This document shows, one piece after another, positions 57,111 to 64,000 of a stretch of DNA of 64,000 nucleotides (within the stretch, counting starts at the first letter, position 1; each line of letters begins with the position of its first letter). Origin of the DNA: Haliotis asinina (Eukaryota > Mollusca > Gastropoda > Lepetellida > Haliotidae); contig NC_090291.1 in NCBI RefSeq assembly GCF_037392515.1, forward strand, positions 25,840,001 to 25,904,000, in the 5' to 3' direction. The notes beneath the pieces were generated by a model that did no database searches, was not told where the DNA came from, and saw only the letters and a list, made by a program, of their open reading frames with translations. A program made the translations under genes and the position numbers.

Positions 57111-58022
57111 ATGTCTTAAAACCCCAATCCTGGTTCATTGAAGGCAAATAAACGTCACCACGTAGAATCTTTATCCTCTGATGAAGAAGTTTCTTCAGAT
57201 GTAGCTAATTTTTGGCCAAAGTTTATTGTTATCTCTTCTTTTGACGGAAACCCACTAAAACTTAATCCTTATGCTGTGTCCAAAGGCACTCAAAGTGTAT
57301 GTGGAGAGGTGAAAAATGTCACTGTTCTCCGAAGTGGTTCACTGCTTGTTGAATGTGCATGGAGGCAACAATCTGTCAATTTGCTGAACATTCAGCAATT
57401 TATTAACACCAAGGTTGTGCACAAGTCACTCAATTCATGTAAAGGAATAGTGCGGGATTATGCAAAGTGTCTGTCTGATATGACAGAAGATGAAATATCA
57501 GCTGCTTTAAAAAGGCAAGGTGTAACATCTGTAAAACGGTTCACTAGGAAACAGGACGACACTATTGTCAAAACAAATACATACCTCCTTACATTTGCCT
57601 TGTCATCATTACCCAAATCTGTAAAGGCCGGGTATTATAACATTGCTGTGGAAGTTTATATACCAACACCACTGAGATGTTTTAAATGCCAAAGATTGGT
57701 CATGGTACCAAGACTGTTTATGTGTCCGTTGCAGCGGGGGCATGAGACCTCTGACTGCAATAATGAAATCAAGTGTGCAAACTGTCACGGACAGCACTTC
57801 GCATTATCCAATTCCTGTCCAAGTTTTGAAACCCAATCTAAAATACTCAAAATTAAGTACACAAACAATATGTTTTTCACTGACGCAAGAAAATTAGTTT
57901 CCACTGTAACTCAGTCTACTGCAGTTTCTTTAACTCAGCAAACTCAAGAAAGAAACATTCAAAGAAAAAGGGTAAAACGCTTATGCATTTGGAGGTGCCT
58001 TCCACTTTGGAAGCCCCTGTGA
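57111..58022 (+). pseudogene. LINE copy D ORF1 remnant
   Basis: The ATG at 57111 is followed by TAA at codon 3. The frame then runs open to 58022 with the RRM-like region (FWPKFIVISSFDGNPLKLNP...SGSLLVEC), damaged first and second knuckles (CFKCQRLVMV, then HETSDC) and an intact third knuckle (CANCHGQHFALSNSC). The long Ser-rich tail is shortened; GMDITSS near 58050 is out of frame. It differs from the A/E ORF1 much more than ORF2 differs. Confidence 0.83.
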
Positions 58023-59240
58023 CGGCTCATAATTCATTTGAACCGCTTGGGATGGATATCACTTCCTCACACTGCATCTTGCATGGGAGTGGTCCTTCTA
58101 TATGTCCTAGATCCCCAATTCAGCCCCCATGAGTGGTTCAAATCTCATTCAGTGGAATTGCAGAGGACTCAGGAAAAATTTCAATGAGGTACAATTATTA
58201 GTCCAAGATTTTCAATCCATACAGTTTGTCTCCAAGAGACGTATCTTAAATCTACTGACGACTTTGCTTTAAGAAGATACAACTGTTACCATTCCTTCTC
58301 TCCACCAGGAGATAAGGCTTCAGGAGGATTTTCTATTTTGATCCGTCAGGATGCCATAAGCAGCTCCATTCCTCATAAGACATATCTCCAAGCTGTTGCT
58401 GTACGGTTGACTATGCTCATTGTATTTACTCTGTGTTCATTGTATATCCCTCCATCTACTACACTACAACAATCTGACCTTCAACAGCTATATGACCAGC
58501 TGCCTAGGCCCTGCATTATCATGGGGGACATGAATGGACACAACCCTCTTTGGGGAAGCATAAATACAAACACTAAAGGGAGAATACTCGAATTCATAAA
58601 TGACAATAATCTATGCATATTTAATAACGATTCAAACGCGTACTTACATCCTGCCAGTGGAACGTATTCAGCACTGGACCTTTCTCTTACAGATGCGAAC
58701 TTATTAAATGAATTTGAATGGTCAGTTCATGACGACCTTTGTGGCAGCGATCATTTCCCACTGTTCTGAAAGCGATCAGCCCACATGCTGATTCATCGTC
58801 ATCTAGGTGGAATTTAAAAAAAAATGGCAACTGTATGAGGTATTGTGTTCTTCAATTCCAACTCCTGACCATTTTAAAAATACCGAAGATCCAATTCAGT
58901 TATTTTCAGATAAGCTCAATGCCATAGCTGATCACACAATACCTAAGTCCTCTACAAATCCTCACATTCGTAAACCATGGTTTACCAATGAATGTAAACA
59001 AGCCAGAAAGTGTAGGAAGAAAGCCGAAAAATACTTTCGTCAACATCCTACAGTTCATAATTTAGACAAAGTTAACTTTCAAAAACCAAGGCTCGACGTG
59101 CATTCAAACAAAATAAACGTCAGTCGTGGCGCATCTATGTTTCCAAAATCAGTTCCCGTACACCGATTTCAAAAGTGTGGAATATGATTCAACGTATCAA
59201 GGGTAAAGGTTCGAAACCTCGAAACACTCGCTAAGCATTC

Positions 59241-59253
59241 CTCTTCAACCAAC
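59241..59253. repeat. Target-site duplication, 5' side of the SINE
   Basis: CTCTTCAACCAAC, repeated exactly at 59523-59535. Outside the SINE the LINE D reading frame picks up again, confirming the insertion. Confidence 0.9.
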
Positions 59254-59522
59254 CCGTGAAGGTCCCGGGGTAGAATAGGCCTTCAGCAACCCATGCTTGC
59301 CATAAAGGGCGACTCAGCTTGTCGTAAGAGGCCACTAAGGGGATCGGGTGGTTAGGCTCGCTGACTTGGTTGACACATGTCATCGGTTCCCAATTGCGCA
59401 GATCGATGCTCATGTTGCTGATTACTGGATTGTCTGGTCCAGACTCGATTATTTACAGACCACCGCCATATAGCTGTAATATTGCTGAGTGCAGCGTAAA
59501 ACTAAATTCACTCACTCACTCA
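59254..59522 (+). mobile_element. Gastropod-type SINE with (CACT)n tail
   Basis: A 269-bp insertion flanked by 13-bp duplications. It starts CCGTGAAGGTCCCGGGGTAG, contains GACTTGGTTGACACATGTCA and CTGGTCCAGACTCGATTATT, and ends in CATATAGCTGTAATATTGCT, an AT-rich stretch and (CACT)n. I recognise the sequence as one of the commonest repeats in abalone and related gastropods. The last ~50 bp resemble the 3' end of LINE A. A tRNA-like promoter may be present, but I cannot place its boxes confidently. Confidence 0.85.
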
Positions 59523-59535
59523 CTCTTCAACCAAC
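59523..59535. repeat. Target-site duplication, 3' side of the SINE
   Basis: CTCTTCAACCAAC, matching 59241-59253. Confidence 0.9.
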
Positions 59536-60736
59536 TATGTCCCTGAGTTTCAGAAATACCAGAAACAGCAAGAAAAGAAAAGAATTAATTTTAACTCAGA
59601 CAATGGTGAGGATTACAACGAACTATTTTCACCACATGACCTACATACTGCCCTTGAGCAAGCTCATGATACAGCAACAGGAGATGATAACATTCACCGG
59701 AATCTTGTTTGGAAACACTTCTACACATTTTTGATACTATATGGTCTGTGGGGGATTTCCCGTCTTCATGGCGTAATGCCATTGTCATCCCTATACCAAA
59801 ACTGGCCGGGATCACTTTAATCCCTCTAATTACGGATCAATTTCTTTAACGATCTGTGTCTGCAAAACCATGGAACGAGTGGTAAACAATCGTTTAATTT
59901 GGTATCTTGAAACCAACAACCTTATTACAAATATTGAATGTGGTTTCCAACAAACTCGAAGTACCACTGACCTTTTGGTACGTTTAGAATCCTTTGTTAA
60001 AAATGCTATAGTCAATAAACAACATGCTGTATCAATTTTCTTTGATCTCGAGAAAGCTTATGATACGACCTGGAAGCATGGCATTTTGAAGGATTTACAG
60101 GATTTGGGTTTGAGAGGCCGTTTGCCTCTTTTTATATCAGAGTTTTTAAACGACAGACAATTTCAAGTCCGAGTGGGTTCAACCCTGTCTGATCATTACA
60201 ATCAGGATCAGGGTGTCCCTCAAGGTAGTATTTTGTCTGTCACTTTATTTAGTATTAAAATCAACAGTTTATCCAAGATTTTAAATGATTCAATCGATGG
60301 ATCACTTTCTGTGGATGGTTTTAATATTATTGTCGTGGTAAAAATAAGCACACAATTGAACGATAACTGCAGTTGTGCCTAAACAAAATGAATAAATGGT
60401 GTCTTGAAAATGGTTTTAAATTTTCTAAATCCAAGACTAATTACATACACTTTTGTAGAAAATTTAAGCCGCATAAGGACCCTTAACTAACTGGCACTCC
60501 CATCAAAGTTGTAAAGGAGGTCAAGTTTTGGAGTTGAATTGTTTATTCTCATTTAACTTTCTTACCACACATTAAATCCCTTAAAGCCAAAAGCCTGAAG
60601 GCACTAGACTTGTTGGAGGTTGTTTCAAATTCAAAGTGGGGAGGGGATCAAGCTACCCTCCTTCAATTATACAGATCATTAGCACGATCTAAACTTGATT
60701 ATGGTTCCATCGTATATGTTGGAGCCTGTAAAAGCA

Positions 60737-61327
60737 GGCACCCGTGGCGAGCCACCTCCTCGTGGTGGGTGCTGGGTAATGCTAAGAGCTCGCCGACACC
60801 CCCGTAGTGGACCCGGGGGGATATTTGGTCCACCAACCCGTTTGCCGTGGGTTGCGGCCCTGTGTCGGTGGAGGAAGGGATCCTGGTGGTTGAGGGCAAT
60901 AGGAGCTTGCAACCCTGTTCCTGTTGCTCAATACACCACTTTGGCCCTGACTTCGCCTAGACGGGTGGTCGAATGGGCCCGGTTCGACCAATCGGCTGGT
61001 CATGCCAAGCCCTGTGCATGGATTATACTTGTATTTATCATTGCACAAATATCATTTGGAATTGGTGTACTTTGGTCTTGGCTTTATTGTGTAAAATATT
61101 TGTAATTTGAAATATGTTGTTCTGAACTTTGCCTAGAGTCCTATGCCAGAAGGCGGTGGCTCATGGGCCAATCTGGTGGAATTATTAATCTTTTGATTCT
61201 TCTGCTGGAGTATATCATTCGAGTATCCTTGGTGCTGCAAGCTGGAGGCCCGCTTGCTTTAGCATTGTCCTTGTGATACTCCGTGGTGGGTGGGGAGCTC
61301 GGATGACGAACCAATATACCAGTAATC
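60737..61327 (+). promoter_or_regulatory. 5' UTR of LINE copy E
   Basis: About 590 bp, the same length as in copy A and clearly similar throughout. It includes the conserved GGTTCGACCAATCGGCTGGT and GGTGGCTCATGGGCCAATCT blocks. A likely internal promoter region; this is not shown by sequence alone. Confidence 0.7.
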
Positions 61328-62605
61328 ATGGATTACCAAACCCCTAACAAAAAAACCAAACGTCAATTGGAAAATGACGATCAGCATCGACCCTCTGTAC
61401 AAATTGATCACTGGCCGCGTTTTTTGATTATTGAAACACTTGACAAGACTCCTTTGAAATTAAATCCCTTTGCAATTTCAAAAGGCATCTCTGGCATTGC
61501 AGGTGAGGTGAAAGATATCAAACGTTTGCGATCAGGTTCACTGCTGATTGAATGTAGCAGAAAAGAGCAAGCTACCAACCTGTTATCAACTGATATGTTT
61601 GTCGGAGTCCCTGTATTAGTATCTGCCCACAGAACACTGAATACAAGCAAAGGCATAGTTCGAGACCGTGAGCGTCTTCTAGCAGACATGACTGAGCTCG
61701 ATATAATGTCCGAGATGAAAGATCAAGGAGTATCTTTCGTCAAACGTTTCACAACACGGAGAAATAATGAGACTGTCCAAACCAATACATATTTGTTTTC
61801 ATTTTCAGCTCCAACACCTCCAAAGTCAATCAAAGCAGGTTACTGCAATCTCAATGTTGACATATATATTCCAAATCCCCTGCGCTGCTTTAAGTGTCAA
61901 AAGTACGGACATGGTGTTAATACTTGCACATTGTCTGTTACATGTGCTCACTGTGCTGAGAATACACATGTAACCGAAGATTGTAACAGTATTCAGAAAA
62001 AATGTGCAAACTGTTCAGGAAATCATTCATCCTTTTCGAAAGAATGTCCCATCTGGAAAAAGCAAATGGAAATTAATAAAGTCAAATTCTCCAGGAACGT
62101 CAGTTTTGCTGAAGCAAGAAAGATTGTACAATCTACTGAGCACACTGAAACGTACGCCTCTATCACAAAAACATCTGAAACCTTATCAAAAGGAACAACT
62201 ACGCCAGTACTAACTTCGTCAAGCTCATGTCAGACTGACCTCACATGGGTACATTCAGATATTCCTGAGTCTATCTCACCTGATCTTCCACAGTCTATCT
62301 CAGAACAGTCTACTCAGACAGATACAGCTCACTCTACGCAAAAGACTATCATTCCTTCGACTACAACTCCTTCACAGTCTGATAGACATGATAAACAAAC
62401 TGTAAAATCGAAATTCAAGACAAGGCCAGAAACTTCGAAATCAAATCGAGCACCAAAGGGGTCAGATAATAAAATCAAATTGTTTAACAAGTTTGGATCA
62501 CTTGAAGAAATGGATGTATCGGATCACATCCATCCCAGGGCACATAGCTTGTCGCCCTCCAAAAGAGTGCGGGGTAGATCCCCAATAAATCCCCCCAAAA
62601 GATAG
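61328..62605 (+). CDS. LINE copy E ORF1: CCHC zinc-knuckle RNA-binding protein
   Basis: 425 aa, exactly the length of the copy A protein, starting MDYQTPNKKTKRQLEN. An RRM-like core (GIAGEVKDIKRLRSGSLLIEC) is followed by three CCHC knuckles: CFKCQKYGHGVNTC, CAHCAENTHVTEDC and CANCSGNHSSFSKEC. A Ser/Thr-rich tail follows, with the shared C-terminus SPSKRVRGRSPINPPKR. By eye it is only moderately similar to copy A's ORF1 over most of its length, but nearly identical in the last ~30 codons. The stop at 62603-62605 overlaps the ORF2 frame. Confidence 0.92.
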   Translation: MDYQTPNKKTKRQLENDDQHRPSVQIDHWPRFLIIETLDKTPLKLNPFAISKGISGIAGEVKDIKRLRSGSLLIECSRKEQATNLLSTDMFVGVPVLVSAHRTLNTSKGIVRDRERLLADMTELDIMSEMKDQGVSFVKRFTTRRNNETVQTNTYLFSFSAPTPPKSIKAGYCNLNVDIYIPNPLRCFKCQKYGHGVNTCTLSVTCAHCAENTHVTEDCNSIQKKCANCSGNHSSFSKECPIWKKQMEINKVKFSRNVSFAEARKIVQSTEHTETYASITKTSETLSKGTTTPVLTSSSSCQTDLTWVHSDIPESISPDLPQSISEQSTQTDTAHSTQKTIIPSTTTPSQSDRHDKQTVKSKFKTRPETSKSNRAPKGSDNKIKLFNKFGSLEEMDVSDHIHPRAHSLSPSKRVRGRSPINPPKR

Positions 62606-64000
62606 TTTATTCCAATAATATTGTACAGTGGAACTGTAGAGGACTGAGGACTAATTTACATGAATTACAGCTATTAGTCCAGGATTTTACACCTTCAGCG
62701 ATATGTCTCCAAGAGACATATTTAAAACAAACAGATACATTTGACCTTCGTCATTTTAATGCATATCATTGTTTTTCACCTCCGGGTGATAGAGCCACTG
62801 GTGGGTCATCCGTTCTAGTCAGACAAAACGTTATTCAAAGCCCTGTTTCACTAAATACTAATATGCAGGCTGTTGCAGTGAGAATTACTTTACATGTAGC
62901 GTTTACACTATGCTCGCTCTATATTTCGCCGTCTTCGACGTTTGCCAAAACTGATCTGCAAGCTCTCTATGACCAACTCCCAAAACCCTGTATTATAATG
63001 GGAGATTTAAATGGGCACAACCCACTCTGGGGTAGTGTAAATATAAACACTAAAGGGAAATTCTTGGAGGACTTTTGTTCTGACAATGATTTATGTATTT
63101 ATAATGATGGTTCCAACACATATTTACACCCTGGTACAGGGACCTATTCTGCTCTTGACTTGTCATTGACAAATTCAGTACTACTTAATGAATTCGAATG
63201 GTCAGTCCACGATGACCTCTGTGGAAGTGACCATTTTCCTACTATATTAAAAGCTGTAACTCCATCCGATGTTCCTCCATCATCAAGGCGGAATTTTAAA
63301 AAGGCTAACTGGGCTTTATATGAAACACTGTGTGCTGAAAAACTTAAACCCGAACGTTTTATTGACGTTCCTGATGCTATCAAATCTTTTTCTGATGAAC
63401 TGAATTTCATAGCTGATGAGTGTATACCAAAGTCCTCTACAGTTCCACACATAAGAAAACCATGGTTCAACGATGAGTGCAAACAAGCTAGGAAGGCAAG
63501 GAAAAAAGCTGAACATTATTTCCGTCGCCATCCTATGGTACATAATTTAAATAAATTTAAAATTTTAAATGCTAAAGCACGGCGTACTTTTAAACAGAAC
63601 AAACGCCAAACTTGGCAAAATTATGTGTCCAAAATAAATTCTCGGACACCCATGTCCAAGGTATGGAACATGGTCCAGAAAATTAAAGGTAAAGGTACTA
63701 AATCTACTGTCCATCATCTTAAACATGGAGATCAATTGCTTACTGATAAATCAGATATTGCTAATAAACTGGGTGAAACCCTTGCTAAACACTCTTCCTC
63801 TTCTAATTATGTACCAAAATTCCAGCAATATCAAAAACAAGAAGAAAAGAAAACTATTAATTTTAATTCCGATAATGGGGAAGATTATAATGAAACGTTT
63901 TCTATTCATGAACTCCATACTGCTCTTGATCAGGCTCATGACACTGCTACTGGAGCTGATAACATACATTATCAACTCCTGAAGCACTTACCAGAATCCT
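62602..64000 (+). CDS. LINE copy E ORF2 (partial): endonuclease and start of RT
   Basis: Open from the ORF1 stop to the window edge in the -1 frame relative to ORF1. The first ATG is at 62863, but the conserved endonuclease start (QWNCRGLR, CLQETYLK) lies upstream of it at 62626-62730, as in copy A. GDLNGHNPLWG near 63001 and SDHFPTILK near 63226 are intact. The last residues (GADNIHYQLLKHLPES) are just before the RT domain. I read the frame through and saw no stop. Confidence 0.9.
   Translation, partial: MVYSNNIVQWNCRGLRTNLHELQLLVQDFTPSAICLQETYLKQTDTFDLRHFNAYHCFSPPGDRATGGSSVLVRQNVIQSPVSLNTNMQAVAVRITLHVAFTLCSLYISPSSTFAKTDLQALYDQLPKPCIIMGDLNGHNPLWGSVNINTKGKFLEDFCSDNDLCIYNDGSNTYLHPGTGTYSALDLSLTNSVLLNEFEWSVHDDLCGSDHFPTILKAVTPSDVPPSSRRNFKKANWALYETLCAEKLKPERFIDVPDAIKSFSDELNFIADECIPKSSTVPHIRKPWFNDECKQARKARKKAEHYFRRHPMVHNLNKFKILNAKARRTFKQNKRQTWQNYVSKINSRTPMSKVWNMVQKIKGKGTKSTVHHLKHGDQLLTDKSDIANKLGETLAKHSSSSNYVPKFQQYQKQEEKKTINFNSDNGEDYNETFSIHELHTALDQAHDTATGADNIHYQLLKHLPES

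Larger units (their letters stand above)
56440..60736 (+). mobile_element. LINE copy D, divergent subfamily, interrupted by a SINE and by copy E
   Basis: Starts with the family 5' terminus (GGCATCCGTGGCGAGCC) and carries the leader, a truncated ORF1 and a frameshifted ORF2. A SINE sits inside ORF2 at 59254-59522. At 60737 the RT sequence (..GGAGCCTGTAAAAGCA) stops and the intact 5' end of copy E begins. The 3' half is expected beyond the window, after copy E. Confidence 0.87.
58145..60736 (+). pseudogene. LINE copy D ORF2 remnant
   Basis: Endonuclease start IQWNCRGLRKNFNEVQ at 58145, then a frame change near 58215. An open part at 58338-58769 has GDMNGHNPLWG and SDHFPLF. Linker pieces at 58807-59215 lead to the SINE, after which YVPEFQKYQKQQEKK resumes. 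RT has ERVVNNRLIWYLETNNLI, FFDLEKAYDTTW and QGVPQGSILS (59870-60382). The catalytic FVDD is SVDG here, as in C1. The last piece, KWGGDQATLLQLYRSLARSK, ends at copy E. Many frame changes. Confidence 0.85.
60737..64000 (+). mobile_element. LINE copy E, apparently intact, running off the window
   Basis: Begins with an exact family 5' terminus (GGCACCCGTGGCGAGCC) inserted into copy D. It has a full leader, an intact ORF1 and an ORF2 open to the last base. Its ORF2 is nearly identical to copy A's, which points to recent activity. The 3' end and the second target-site duplication lie outside. Confidence 0.92.

Overview
This window is eukaryotic, repeat-dominated DNA, most likely from a gastropod mollusc and plausibly an abalone-like vetigastropod. 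The main support is a SINE at 59254-59522 ending in (CACT)n, of a type I recognise as very abundant in abalone and other gastropod genomes. Further support comes from non-LTR elements with an RNase H domain and (TCAC)n tails, a DIRS/Ngaro-like tyrosine-recombinase retroelement, and very long simple and minisatellite arrays. Species assignment is inference. I see no tRNA, rRNA, CRISPR or operon structure.

Layout: 1-14430 and 20546-24200 are two halves of one degenerate TG-rich array, about 18 kb in all. It was split by a full-length 6.1 kb non-LTR retrotransposon (copy A, 14431-20532, minus) with a perfect 13-bp target-site duplication. 24201-25305 is AT-rich unique-looking DNA. 25306-30426 (minus) is a decayed DIRS/Ngaro-like element: gag-like coiled coil, RT, RNase H, tyrosine recombinase, then 87-bp direct repeats. 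31320-38097 is a 30-bp minisatellite whose orientation flips at about 34171. A 5'-truncated second LINE type (38147-41159, plus) is inserted in it, and the array resumes at 41160-41335.

41340-46112 holds an unidentified AT-rich gene with a TATA-like box and a perfect 16-bp 3' hairpin. It was split by LINE copy B (41799-45349, minus, internally deleted). 46758-48050 (minus) is the one convincing intact cellular gene, a rhodopsin-class GPCR with a splice acceptor directly upstream of its start codon. 48051-50930 is intergenic DNA with microsatellites and a decayed unidentified ORF. 50939-54513 contains two rearranged minus-strand LINE pieces (C1, C2). 54835-55644 is a pogo/Tigger-like non-autonomous DNA transposon. 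56440-60736 is a divergent plus-strand copy D, itself hit by the SINE, and interrupted at 60737 by the young copy E, which runs off the window.

The A-E copies all belong to one family. ORF1 is an RNA-binding protein with three CCHC knuckles. ORF2 has APE endonuclease, reverse transcriptase and RNase H domains, as in the I/Nimb-type superfamily. The most informative relationship is that the last ~50 nt of this LINE resemble the last ~50 nt of the SINE, which suggests the SINE borrows the LINE's machinery. The strongest candidates for something new are this LINE/SINE pair, the ORF1/ORF2 junction with no AUG, the hairpin-terminated orphan gene, the DIRS-like element with a stop codon at its catalytic arginine, and the inverted minisatellite. 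No function is claimed for sequences I could not recognise.
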